A DNA stretch of 64,000 nt from an uncultured Lachnospiraceae bacterium (GTDB lineage Bacteria; Bacillota; Clostridia; Lachnospirales; Lachnospiraceae): assembly GCA_910578645.1 (NCBI GenBank), contig CAJTQI010000002.1:434001-498000 (forward strand), given 5' to 3'. Numbering within the stretch: the first letter of the stretch is position 1; each line of letters begins with the position of its first letter. This document shows, one piece after another, positions 1-8,505 of this stretch. A model generated the notes under the pieces. It was not told the origin of the DNA, did not search any database, and saw only the letters and a list, made by a program, of their open reading frames with translations. Both the position numbers and the translations under genes were made by a program.

Positions 1-1764
1 GTGATGGACGATGAAGGAAACCGTGTGTATGAATTGGTGACAGATGACAGTGGAGAGACAAGAAGAGTAGCCTTAGAAACGGTGGACAAGAGTTATTCAC
101 AGAACCCGGATTTTACGGGAACACCTTATGTGGCTTATAGTGTACTCGCCCAGGCGGAGGGATTTGAACCTTTATATGTCTCTGACATACCTGTTTTTGA
201 CGGGGAGCTTGCAGTCCTTCCGCTGAATCTTGTACCTTTGCAGGAGCGCCAGAGGAATGCAGAGCCTGCGGAAATCAGGGTGGGTAGTCCGGCGGTGGCG
301 ATGGAAGGAGAACGGAACCAGGAAGGGACGGTGGACAGTGACTCGTATGTTCTTCGCCAGGTAGTGATTCCAAATCCCATTACGGTTCATCTGGGCACTC
401 CGGACGCCGCGGCTTCAAATGTGCAGGTTTCTTTTCCTGACTATGTCAAAAATGTTGCCAGCAGCGAAATCTATCCCACTTGGCCGGAGTCGGCGCTTCG
501 TGCGAATATCTACGCGATTATCACATTTGCATTAAACAGGATATACACCGAATGGTACAGAAGCAGAGGATACAATTTTGATATTACAAGCAGCACTGCC
601 TATGACCAATATTTTGTGTACGGCAGGCCCATCTATGAGTCCATAAGCAGGATTGTGGATGAGATTTTTAATGAGTATGTCCGCAGACAGGGGCAGAATG
701 CCCCTTATTTCACGTCTTTTTGTAATGGAACCACAGCTTCCTGCCAGGGGATGTCCCAGTGGGGAACGGTTTCGCTTGCCAACCAGGGATACACCCCGAT
801 TAGGATTCTGCGGTATTATTACCCCAACGATATTGAAATCGTAGAGACGGATACCATTTCAAATGTGGTGACTTCCTATCCTGGCGCACCGCTCAGAAGG
901 GGAAGTACCGGATTAGATGTGGAGAGCATACAGACCTACCTGGGCAGAATCAGAAGAAATTATCCGGCAATTCCGGCCATTACGGATGAGACAGGGGTGT
1001 TTGGAAGCAGTACGGAAGCGGCAGTGAGGAAATTCCAGAGTATCTTTAATCTTGCAGTGGACGGCATTGTGGGGAAATCCACCTGGTACAAGATTTCCAG
1101 TCTTTACACGGCGGTCACCAGGCTGGCAGAGCTTGACAGTGAAGGAAATAGCCTTGGGATTGGGACTGTGCCGCCCTCTTCCGTGCTCAGGCAAGGCTCC
1201 AGGGGACAGGATGTGATTACGCTGCAATATCTGTTGAATGTGATTTCCGAATACTATCCGGGTATTCCGGAGGTGGCGCAGGACGGTATTTTCGGGAGCG
1301 GCACCGGGCAGGCGGTGACGGCTTACCAGAGGCGGATGGGCCTGGTGGCCGACGGGATTGTGGGAGCTTCCACATGGAGCTCTCTTTACAGAACTTACCA
1401 AGGTATCCTGCAGAATGTGCAGAAGCCTGTTCCTCCGGCCAATCCTGGCCCGGGTGGCAATACAGTGACCTACACGGTTCAACCAGGCGATACGCTGTGG
1501 CTCTTAGCGAACCGATTTGGCACTACGGTGGATGCCATCATGAAGGAAAACGGATTGACCGGCAGCATATTAAATATTGGTCAGGTTCTCAGGATACCGA
1601 CAGGGCAGCCGTCACAGTATTTTAATTATACGGTTCGTTCCGGTGATACGTTATGGCTCTTAGCCAATCGTTTCGGCACCACAGTGGACGCCATTAAGAG
1701 GATGAACGGACTGACAGGGGATGCGCTGCGGATAGGGCAAGTGCTTAGGATTCCATCTTATTAA
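1..1764 (+). CDS. SpoIID-like peptidoglycan-binding protein with two LysM domains (5' partial)
   Basis: The frame is open from the first base, so the true start may lie outside the window. From about residue 245 the protein has a SpoIID-type signature (GMSQWG, then IL and YYP), the motif of SpoIID-like amidase enhancers or lytic enzymes. Two PG_binding_1 repeats follow at about residues 300-370 and 395-465, each ending GIVGxSTW. Two nearly identical LysM domains end the protein (about 490-535 and 540-587), each with the core SGDTLWLLANRFGTTVDAI or a close variant. Such a domain set acts outside the cell on peptidoglycan or spore cortex. The catalytic capacity of the SpoIID part is not proved here. 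A terminator hairpin follows. Confidence 0.8.
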   Translation: MMDDEGNRVYELVTDDSGETRRVALETVDKSYSQNPDFTGTPYVAYSVLAQAEGFEPLYVSDIPVFDGELAVLPLNLVPLQERQRNAEPAEIRVGSPAVAMEGERNQEGTVDSDSYVLRQVVIPNPITVHLGTPDAAASNVQVSFPDYVKNVASSEIYPTWPESALRANIYAIITFALNRIYTEWYRSRGYNFDITSSTAYDQYFVYGRPIYESISRIVDEIFNEYVRRQGQNAPYFTSFCNGTTASCQGMSQWGTVSLANQGYTPIRILRYYYPNDIEIVETDTISNVVTSYPGAPLRRGSTGLDVESIQTYLGRIRRNYPAIPAITDETGVFGSSTEAAVRKFQSIFNLAVDGIVGKSTWYKISSLYTAVTRLAELDSEGNSLGIGTVPPSSVLRQGSRGQDVITLQYLLNVISEYYPGIPEVAQDGIFGSGTGQAVTAYQRRMGLVADGIVGASTWSSLYRTYQGILQNVQKPVPPANPGPGGNTVTYTVQPGDTLWLLANRFGTTVDAIMKENGLTGSILNIGQVLRIPTGQPSQYFNYTVRSGDTLWLLANRFGTTVDAIKRMNGLTGDALRIGQVLRIPSY

Positions 1765-1832
1765 GAAAGATTTCGTCCCATTGGGAAAATCCTGGGGAAG
1801 AATGCCTTTGGCCGGGCGGTAGTGTCAGAAGG

Positions 1833-1877
1833 GCGCAAGAGGATAGCTATGTGCATGGAAATCTTCTTGCGCTTTTT
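1833..1877 (+). terminator. Rho-independent terminator after the LysM protein gene
   Basis: A 12-bp stem (GCGCAAGAGGAT with ATCTTCTTGCGC, one G-T pair) is followed by TTTTT. It separates the cell-wall gene from the metal-efflux operon. Confidence 0.75.
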
Positions 1878-1933
1878 GCTGGTAGTGTTTTCTGCAAATT
1901 CTGCGCCTGTGTCTTGTCATTAAGAAATATAGA

Positions 1934-1966
1934 TTGACAAATATTTAAACATATGTTTAAATATTC
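1934..1966 (+). promoter_or_regulatory. Promoter with ArsR/SmtB-type operator palindrome for the metal-efflux operon
   Basis: A TTGACA -35 box is at 1934-1939. A perfect 26-bp palindrome occupies 1940-1965, with half-site AATATTTAAACAT, and covers the spacer and -10 area. AT-rich 12-2-12-like palindromes are typical ArsR/SmtB sites. The ArsR-type gene at 3985-4362 is the obvious candidate binder, so metal-relieved autorepression is inferred. Confidence 0.6.
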
Positions 1967-2070
1967 ATATAAAAGCAGCATGTATATATGAACAGGACAT
2001 AGCCAAGGCAGGACATAAGGAAAAAAGATACCTTGGCGTATGGTATATATCATGGGAAAGGATGTACGTT

Positions 2071-3948
2071 ATGACGAGAAAACAGAAGAGGGTGTTAATG
2101 AGGATTATCATATCCGCGGTACTGGTATTGGCGTTTAGTTTGGTTTCGATAGAGAATCCCTATGTGCGGCTGGCGCTGTTTATGGTGCCGTACCTTATTA
2201 TCGGATATGACATTTTAAGGAAAGCGGCGCTTGGAATCATACATGGAGAGGTGTTTGATGAGAACTTTCTGATGGCGGTGGCCACCGTGGGGGCGATTGT
2301 TCTGGGAGAATATCTTGAGGGGACGGCGGTTATGCTTTTTTATCAGATTGGCGAGCTGTTCCAAAGCTATGCGGTAGGCAAGAGCCGCAGGAATATTACG
2401 CAGCTTATGGATATCCGTCCTGATTATGCGAACATAGAGCAGGACGGTGTGTTGGTGCAGGTGGAACCGGAGGAAGTGGCGGTGGGTACTGTCATCACCG
2501 TGCAGCCGGGCGAGAAGGTTCCGATAGACGGTACTGTGGTAAGCGGCGTATCGTCCCTAAATACGAGTGCGCTGACCGGGGAGAGCCTTCCCAGGGAAGT
2601 GCAGGAGGGGGATGAGGTTATCAGCGGATGTGTCAATATGTCGGGCCTGATACACATCCGTACGACGAAGGAGTTCGGTGAATCCACGGTGTCAAAGATT
2701 CTTGACTTGGTGGAAAATTCCAGCATGAAGAAATCGAAATCAGAAAACTTTATTACCAGGTTTGCCAGGTATTATACGCCCGCCGTGTGTATCGGCGCGC
2801 TGGCGCTGGCGCTTCTTGTGCCGATTTTTAATATTCTCACGGGGCATGAGGCGGGCTGGACGCAGTGGCTTATAAGGGCGTTGACGACGTTGGTAATTAG
2901 CTGTCCCTGCGCCTTGGTGATTTCCATACCGCTCAGTTTTTTCGGTGGGATTGGAGGCGCCTCTGCCAAGGGTATCTTAGTCAAAGGTTCCAATTACCTG
3001 GAAGCGTTATCAAGGACGGCATATGTGGTATGTGACAAAACGGGAACCTTGACAAAAGGGGTTTTCCAGGTGGCATACGTGGAAGCAGCACAAGGATTCG
3101 GAGAGGAGGAGTTGCTGGAGGCGGCAGCCTGTGCGGAGAATTACTCGAACCATCCTATCAGCAAAAGTCTTAAGGAAGCATATGGGAAGGCCATTGCGCC
3201 CGGACGCGTCACGCAAGTGGAAGAGATTGGCGGCCATGGCGTGACGGCTCTTGTGGATGACAGAAAAGTGGCGGCGGGGAACGTGAAGCTGATGAAGAAG
3301 CTTGGGATTCCTTATTTGAAACCGAACAAAACAGGTACGGAAGTCCATGTGGCGATTGACGGCAGTTATGCCGGGTATATCCTGATTTCGGATGTGATAA
3401 AAGATAACGCAAAGCAGGCGGTGACAAGGCTAAAGGAAGTTGGTGTAAAGCAGGTAGTTATGTTAACCGGAGACGCCAGGAACGTGGCGGACGCCGTGGC
3501 GGAGGAACTTGGGGTGGACGTGGTAAAAAGCGAGCTTCTTCCGGCAGACAAAGTATCCGAGGTGGAGGCGCTTCTGGAGGCCAAAGGAAAGAAAGAAAAT
3601 TTGGTGTTTGTAGGCGACGGTATCAACGACGCGCCGGTACTTTCCAGGGCTGACCTTGGGATTGCCATGGGAGCTTTGGGGGCGGACGCCGCCATCGAGG
3701 CTGCGGATATCGTATTGATGGACGATAATCCGGAGAAGATAGCGACAGCAATCGGCATTTCCAGGAAAACACTGCGCATTGTACATCAAAACATCGTATT
3801 TGCTTTGGCCGTCAAGTTCTTTTGCCTGGGGCTCGGCGCGGTGGGAATGCTCAACATGTGGTGGGCAATTTTCGCCGATGTGGGCGTGATGGTGATTGCT
3901 GTGTTAAATGCGACGAGGGCATTGAGCTGCCGGGAGGCAAGGTACTAA
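2071..3948 (+). CDS. cadA: Heavy-metal-translocating P-type ATPase (Cd/Zn/Co type)
   Basis: A P1B-type ATPase that exports soft divalent metals across the cytoplasmic membrane. Visible are the transmembrane CPC motif (about residues 278-280), the phosphorylated Asp in DKTGTLT (about 322), TGES in the actuator domain and GDGIND in the hinge. There is no N-terminal HMA (GMTCxxC) domain; the protein starts directly at the membrane segments, so metal reaches the CPC site without a cytosolic N-domain. ATG 2071 is preferred over ATG 2062 because GGGAAAGG at 2054-2061 is correctly spaced only for 2071. The ArsR-family gene starts 36 bases after the stop. Zn/Cd specificity is inferred from CPC and the partner; the exact metal is open. 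Confidence 0.9.
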   Translation: MTRKQKRVLMRIIISAVLVLAFSLVSIENPYVRLALFMVPYLIIGYDILRKAALGIIHGEVFDENFLMAVATVGAIVLGEYLEGTAVMLFYQIGELFQSYAVGKSRRNITQLMDIRPDYANIEQDGVLVQVEPEEVAVGTVITVQPGEKVPIDGTVVSGVSSLNTSALTGESLPREVQEGDEVISGCVNMSGLIHIRTTKEFGESTVSKILDLVENSSMKKSKSENFITRFARYYTPAVCIGALALALLVPIFNILTGHEAGWTQWLIRALTTLVISCPCALVISIPLSFFGGIGGASAKGILVKGSNYLEALSRTAYVVCDKTGTLTKGVFQVAYVEAAQGFGEEELLEAAACAENYSNHPISKSLKEAYGKAIAPGRVTQVEEIGGHGVTALVDDRKVAAGNVKLMKKLGIPYLKPNKTGTEVHVAIDGSYAGYILISDVIKDNAKQAVTRLKEVGVKQVVMLTGDARNVADAVAEELGVDVVKSELLPADKVSEVEALLEAKGKKENLVFVGDGINDAPVLSRADLGIAMGALGADAAIEAADIVLMDDNPEKIATAIGISRKTLRIVHQNIVFALAVKFFCLGLGAVGMLNMWWAIFADVGVMVIAVLNATRALSCREARY

Positions 3949-3984
3949 TATAAAAAGTTGACAAGGTTCAAAATGGAGGCGGAT

Positions 3985-4362
3985 ATGGCGTTGAAAGTAC
4001 TTCCCCATGACCATGGGCAGAATATTGAAAGGGTGTTGGAGGTTCTTCCGGCACAGGAAGTTTGTATGGAGGCGGCAGGGGTCTTTAAGCAGATTAGTGA
4101 CGGCTCCCGGCTGAGGATTCTGTGGCTTTTGTGCCACTGTGAGGAATGCGTCAGCAATATCGCTGCGGCCATGGACATGAGCGACCCGGCGGTGTCTCAT
4201 CACCTGAAACTGCTTCGGGGCAGCGGGCTTGTGGTGAGCAGGAAAGAGGGCAAGGAAGTATACTATAAGCTAGCGGATACGAAGCAGGCACAGCTTGTCC
4301 ACCGTGTCTGCGAGGAGATGTTCCAGATTACTTGTCCCTTATCCTCACTTGATAAAATATAA
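3985..4362 (+). CDS. ArsR/SmtB-family metal-responsive repressor
   Basis: A 125-residue winged-helix protein. The recognition helix reads MSDPAVSHHLKLLR, typical of ArsR/SmtB proteins, and a CHCEEC segment precedes it where the alpha-3 metal site (ELCVCDL in CadC) lies. A partial alpha-5 pattern is also seen (D, H and EE near LADTKQAQLVHRVCEE). ATG 3985 has GGAGG five bases upstream; the frame stays open further 5' but lacks a ribosome site there. The gene forms an operon with the P-type ATPase and probably binds the palindrome at 1940-1965. A repressor placed behind its target gene gives a simple feedback loop. Confidence 0.88.
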   Translation: MALKVLPHDHGQNIERVLEVLPAQEVCMEAAGVFKQISDGSRLRILWLLCHCEECVSNIAAAMDMSDPAVSHHLKLLRGSGLVVSRKEGKEVYYKLADTKQAQLVHRVCEEMFQITCPLSSLDKI

Positions 4363-4546
4363 TTATAACTTATAACTGATATAATAAATATTGATTTTAC
4401 TTATAATATGATATTGTCTATAATCAAAAAGTAAACCGAGTATAGAGGCGATGTTATTCGGTTAAGCCAGATGTGCCACGTATGCATAAAAGCTTAATTT
4501 GGTGACATTGCTATAAAAGACAGTTCATGTTGAAGGAGGAATCATC

Positions 4547-5842
4547 ATGGTAAAAGCGGTAGTAGGTGCGAATTGGGGAGACGAGGGGAAAGGAAAAATT
4601 ACGGATATGCTTGCCGAGAAGGCAGATATCATCGTCCGTTTCCAGGGTGGCGCCAATGCGGGACACACCATTGTCAATAATTATGGAAAATTTGCGCTTC
4701 ATACACTTCCGTCCGGTGTTTTCTACGGGCATACGACAAGTGTGATAGGTAATGGCGTGGCGCTAAACATTCCGATTCTGATGGATGAGATAAAATCCAT
4801 CACTGACAGGAACGTACCGATGCCGAAAATTCTTGTGTCGGACAGATGCCAGATGGTTATGCCCTACCATATCCTGTTCGACCAGTATGAGGAAGAGCGG
4901 CTTGGCGGCAAGTCATTTGGCTCCACAAAGTCTGGAATTGCTCCTTTTTATTCAGATAAATATGCAAAGATTGGATTCCAGGTGAGCGAACTTTTTGACG
5001 AGGAACTTTTGCAGGAGAAAGTAGCACGTGTCTGCGAGATGAAAAATGTGGTGTTGGAGCATCTGTATCACAAACCGTTGATTGTGCAGGAGGAACTGCT
5101 TGATACACTGCACGAGTACAGGAGGATGATTGAGCCCTATGTGTGTGATGTGTCTGCTTATCTGGACCGTGCATTGAAGGAGGGCAAGACCGTGCTTTTA
5201 GAAGGACAGCTTGGAACTTTGAAAGACCCTGACCATGGGATTTATCCGATGGTTACCTCTTCCTCTACACTGGCAGCTTTCGGTGCGATTGGGGCAGGAC
5301 TGCCGCCCCACGAGATTAAGGAAATTATAACGGTATGCAAAGCATATTCTTCGGCAGTGGGCGCCGGGGCGTTTGTGTCGGAGATTTTCGGCAATGAGGC
5401 GGATGAGCTTCGCCGCAGAGGCGGTGATGGCGGTGAGTTCGGCGCGACTACGGGGCGTCCACGCCGAATGGGATGGTTTGACTGTGTCGCTTCCAAGTAC
5501 GGATGCCGCTTGCAGGGAACGACAGACGTGGCTTTTACAGTGCTTGATGTGCTTGGATATTTAGATGAGATTCCGGTATGTGTAGGCTATGAAGTGGACG
5601 GCGAAGTGACGACGGATTTCCCGGTGACTTGTAAGTTGGAAAAGGCAAAACCGGTTCTGAGGAAGCTGCCGGGATGGAAATGCGATATCCGCGGTATCAG
5701 AGACTATGAAGAGCTTCCGGAAAATTGCCGTCATTATATAGAGTTTATCGAAGAACAGATTGGTTATCCCATTACGATGGTATCCAACGGGCCGGGCAGA
5801 GAGGACATCATTTACAGGGAAAGCCCGCTTAAAAGGAATTAA
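4547..5842 (+). CDS. purA: Adenylosuccinate synthetase
   Basis: Makes adenylosuccinate from IMP, aspartate and GTP, the first committed step from IMP to AMP, in the cytoplasm. The N-terminal P-loop GANWGDEGKGK with the catalytic Asp and Lys, the NAGHT motif and the GEFGATTGRPRRMGW segment identify the family. At 431 residues it is full length. ATG 4547 follows GAAGGAGGA with ideal spacing. It stands alone, away from other pur genes. I see no purine riboswitch in the 180-base AT-rich space upstream. Confidence 0.97.
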   Translation: MVKAVVGANWGDEGKGKITDMLAEKADIIVRFQGGANAGHTIVNNYGKFALHTLPSGVFYGHTTSVIGNGVALNIPILMDEIKSITDRNVPMPKILVSDRCQMVMPYHILFDQYEEERLGGKSFGSTKSGIAPFYSDKYAKIGFQVSELFDEELLQEKVARVCEMKNVVLEHLYHKPLIVQEELLDTLHEYRRMIEPYVCDVSAYLDRALKEGKTVLLEGQLGTLKDPDHGIYPMVTSSSTLAAFGAIGAGLPPHEIKEIITVCKAYSSAVGAGAFVSEIFGNEADELRRRGGDGGEFGATTGRPRRMGWFDCVASKYGCRLQGTTDVAFTVLDVLGYLDEIPVCVGYEVDGEVTTDFPVTCKLEKAKPVLRKLPGWKCDIRGIRDYEELPENCRHYIEFIEEQIGYPITMVSNGPGREDIIYRESPLKRN

Positions 5843-5843
5843 G

Positions 5844-5911
5844 GATGTCAAAGGATGTATTTAATAAGTTGTGTAATCTGCCAGTGAATTTTATGACAGC
5901 GCCTTTTGGCA
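5844..5911. repeat. Short relic of the TATAGG-flanked hairpin repeat family
   Basis: The segment joins a left-end sequence (GATGTCAAAGGATGTATTT) to a right-end sequence (AATCTGCCAGTGAATTTTA and then GCCTTTTGGCA). It matches the two termini of the 300-320-bp elements at 22647, 42975, 50274 and 54090 with the centre missing. It can fold as one hairpin just behind purA. Confidence 0.55.
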
Positions 5912-6005
5912 GTTGAACCTTAACAGGACAGAGGATGTTGAAAAAGCAATTTTGTGGTATACTGTCTGTAATAAGTTCTGAAGGAAGAGCGAAGGAGGGA
6001 AAACT

Positions 6006-6752
6006 ATGTTATTAGAGAATAAGGTCGCTGTCGTTACAGGGGGTAGCCGGGGAATTGGTTTCGCCACGGTGGAAGCTTTCCTGAAAGAGGGAGCGACGGT
6101 AGTGTTGTGTGCCAGCCGTGAAGAGACAGCGGTAAAAGCGGTAGCAAAATTGAAAGAGGCTGACGCGGATGCTAAGGTGGAGGGGATTTTTCCGAATCTG
6201 TCCGATTATGCAGAGGTGAAAGAGGCGTTTGGCAAGGTTGTAGAAAAATATGGCAGCATAGACATTCTTGTGAACAATGCGGGCGTGTCGGAGAGCACAC
6301 CTTTTACGGACTATACGGAAGAAACTTTCGAGAAGGTGATGGATTTGAATATTAAGGGAGTATATAACTGCTCCAAGGCGGCAACGGAACATATGATTGC
6401 AAAACAGAGCGGTGTGATACTGAATACTTCATCCATGGTAAGCCAGTATGGACAGCCGGCCGGCATCGCGTATCCGACTTCTAAGTTTGCGGTGAACGGG
6501 TTTACATTATCGCTTGCCAGGGAATTAGGGCCGAAAGGGATTCGTGTCAATGCGGTTGCGCCCGGCATAACCTACACGGACATGATGCGCTCCGTGCCCA
6601 AGGAAGTGATTGAGCCGATGATTGCGCAGATTCCTTTAAGGCGCATGGGACAGCCGGAAGATATCGCCAATGCCTTTGTGTTCCTGGCATCGGATATGGC
6701 CTCCTATATCAGTGGCGAGGTATTGCATGTGGACGGGTTGGCAAGATGCTGA
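6006..6752 (+). CDS. Short-chain dehydrogenase/reductase (FabG/hydroxysteroid-dehydrogenase-like)
   Basis: A classical SDR oxidoreductase of 248 residues. It shows the cofactor motif TGGSRGIG (11-18), NNAG (90-93), the catalytic Ser in TSSM (about 143) and YPTSK with Tyr156 and Lys160. The C-terminus SGEVLHVDGLARC is usual for FabG-like SDRs. It converts an alcohol to a ketone or the reverse with NAD(P). The substrate cannot be read from the sequence; 3-oxoacyl-ACP, sugar and bile-acid hydroxysteroid enzymes all look alike at this level. GAAGGAGGG precedes ATG 6006. A LysR-type regulator follows 48 bases later on the same strand and may control it. Confidence 0.88.
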   Translation: MLLENKVAVVTGGSRGIGFATVEAFLKEGATVVLCASREETAVKAVAKLKEADADAKVEGIFPNLSDYAEVKEAFGKVVEKYGSIDILVNNAGVSESTPFTDYTEETFEKVMDLNIKGVYNCSKAATEHMIAKQSGVILNTSSMVSQYGQPAGIAYPTSKFAVNGFTLSLARELGPKGIRVNAVAPGITYTDMMRSVPKEVIEPMIAQIPLRRMGQPEDIANAFVFLASDMASYISGEVLHVDGLARC

Positions 6753-6800
6753 CAGAATGAGAGAGAAACTATCAAGTTTGTATCTTGAGTTATGTAAACT

Positions 6801-7691
6801 ATGAATAATTTAGAATATTACAAAGTATTCTACCATGTGGCACGTTTGGGGAACCTGACCGCGGCTGCGAGGGAACTGAATATATCACAGCCGGCGGTCA
6901 GCCAGTCCATCAGGCAGTTGGAGACATCGGTGGGCGCGAAGCTTTTTGTGCGTGCATCTAAAGGGGTCCGCCTGACGGGAGAGGGGGAACTTCTCTATCA
7001 TTATGTGGCCAAGGGATATGGGCAGATTGAATTAGGAGAGCAGAAGATAAGGCAGATGCTGAACCTGGAACTGGGTGAGATTCATATTGGCGCCAGCGAT
7101 ATGACGCTACGATTTTATCTGCTTCCCTATTTGGAACAGTTCCATGAGAAGTATCCGCATATCAAAGTGGCGGTCAGCAATGCGCCCACACCGGAAACAC
7201 TGGAGAACCTGGAACAGAATAAGATTGATTTCGGGGTAGTGAGCACGCCTTTTGAGAAAAGAGACGTTTTGGAAGCGGTGAATGTGCGTGAAATTGAGGA
7301 TGTTTTTGTTGCAGGCAGAAAATTTATCCAATATAAAAACCGTATGTTGGACTTGCAGGAATTGGAAAATATCCCCATTATTTATCTGGAAGGAGTTACG
7401 AGCACAAGAAGCTATATGGACTCTTTCCTTGAGAAAAATAAGGTGCAGATTAGGCCGGAATTTGAACTTGCAACCAGTGATATGATTGTACAGTTTGCTC
7501 TGCGTAATCTGGGCGTGGGGTGCGTGGTACGGGATTTTGCGCAGGAATATCTGGAGGATGGCAGGTTATTTGAACTGCGGTTTAATATGATTATACCGAA
7601 AAGGCATTTCTGCGTGGTGACCAATCCGAAGTATCCGGTGTCGGCGGCGGCAAGGCACCTGCTTGATTTATTTTCGCCGGCAATGGATTAG
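6801..7691 (+). CDS. LysR-family transcriptional regulator
   Basis: A 296-residue LysR-type regulator. The N-terminal helix-turn-helix is clear (AARELNISQPAVSQSIRQLE, about residues 22-41), followed by a periplasmic-binding-protein-like effector domain (about 90-290; IHIGASDMTLRFYLLPYLEQF). It binds DNA as a tetramer and responds to a small ligand, which is unknown. The ribosome site before ATG 6801 is weak. It lies directly behind the SDR gene on the same strand, unlike the divergent layout common for this family, so regulation of that gene is only inferred. Confidence 0.93.
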   Translation: MNNLEYYKVFYHVARLGNLTAAARELNISQPAVSQSIRQLETSVGAKLFVRASKGVRLTGEGELLYHYVAKGYGQIELGEQKIRQMLNLELGEIHIGASDMTLRFYLLPYLEQFHEKYPHIKVAVSNAPTPETLENLEQNKIDFGVVSTPFEKRDVLEAVNVREIEDVFVAGRKFIQYKNRMLDLQELENIPIIYLEGVTSTRSYMDSFLEKNKVQIRPEFELATSDMIVQFALRNLGVGCVVRDFAQEYLEDGRLFELRFNMIIPKRHFCVVTNPKYPVSAAARHLLDLFSPAMD

Positions 7692-7777
7692 AAGGACAAG
7701 ACTGCATGTACGTCCGGCAGTGGTCATGAGAGTTAGATATTCCAAGAATACATTTTATAAATCTGAAGGAGGAGCAG

Positions 7778-8383
7778 ATGATTACAACGATAATATTTGA
7801 CATCGGTAATGTACTTGCCGGTTTTACGTGGAAGGAGCATTTGGAGAGATTCGGCTATGAAGGCGACATGATAGAACGTATCGCCCGGGCGACGGTTAAG
7901 CATCCGATGTGGAATGAGGTTGACAGGGGCGCCATGAAGGAAGAAGACATTATACAAGGTTTTGTGGATTCGGACCCGGAGATTGAACAGGATATCCGCA
8001 AGATATTGAAAGATATGAGCACGATGATAACCCGTTATGACTATGCCATTCCCTGGATTCAGGAATTGCAGAAAAAAGGATACCGTACGCTGTATTTGTC
8101 TAATTTTTCGGTGAAAGCAGAGACAGACTGTGCCCATGCCCTTGACTTTATACCTTATATGGATGGAGGGATTCTGTCTTACCAGGAAAAGATTATCAAG
8201 CCGATGCCGGAGATTTACCAACTGCTGATAGACCGTTATAATCTGGTGCCGGAAGAATGTGTTTTTATGGATGATACGGTGGCTAATCTGACAGGGGCGG
8301 AGAAGTTCGGTATACATACGATTCATTTTACAGACCGGGCGAAAGCGATTGAAAAGCTACGGGAACTTGGAGTGGATGCGTGA
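7778..8383 (+). CDS. HAD-superfamily sugar-phosphatase-like hydrolase (YihX-like)
   Basis: A 201-residue HAD subfamily IA hydrolase. Motif I is FDIGNVL (nucleophile Asp near residue 7), with the DxGNV form seen in YihX-type phosphatases. Motif II is LSNFS, motif III the Lys in KPMPEIY, and motif IV MDDTVANLTGA. The helical cap lies at about residues 15-85. It probably dephosphorylates a small phosphorylated sugar or related metabolite in the cytoplasm. ATG 7778 follows GAAGGAGGAG. A strong 15-bp hairpin follows and separates it from the convergent fprA gene. Confidence 0.87.
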   Translation: MITTIIFDIGNVLAGFTWKEHLERFGYEGDMIERIARATVKHPMWNEVDRGAMKEEDIIQGFVDSDPEIEQDIRKILKDMSTMITRYDYAIPWIQELQKKGYRTLYLSNFSVKAETDCAHALDFIPYMDGGILSYQEKIIKPMPEIYQLLIDRYNLVPEECVFMDDTVANLTGAEKFGIHTIHFTDRAKAIEKLRELGVDA

Positions 8384-8387
8384 TTTT

Positions 8388-8423
8388 GGGAAACGGCGCG
8401 GCTTTTTGGCCGCGCCGTTTCCC
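8388..8423. terminator. Hairpin between convergent genes
   Basis: A perfect 15-bp stem (GGGAAACGGCGCGGC with its complement) around a six-base loop lies between the convergent HAD and fprA genes. It has no T-tract on either side, so it is more a roadblock or mRNA end stabiliser than a textbook terminator. Confidence 0.6.
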
Positions 8424-8505
8424 CGTATGATAAGTTTCCGGTATACATTCATCTGATTTGCTGAGGGTTATATACCTGCTTAGAAGTTTTCAGCGCTTCT
8501 ACATA

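Noticed and set aside
913..1482. Minus-strand open frame of 189 residues across the LysM protein gene
   Set aside because: Composition is that of an antisense frame, it has no ribosome site, and the plus-strand frame has clear PG_binding and LysM domains.
4363..4546. Purine riboswitch before purA
   Set aside because: The region is AT-rich and lacks the conserved three-way-junction core; I found no matching stems.
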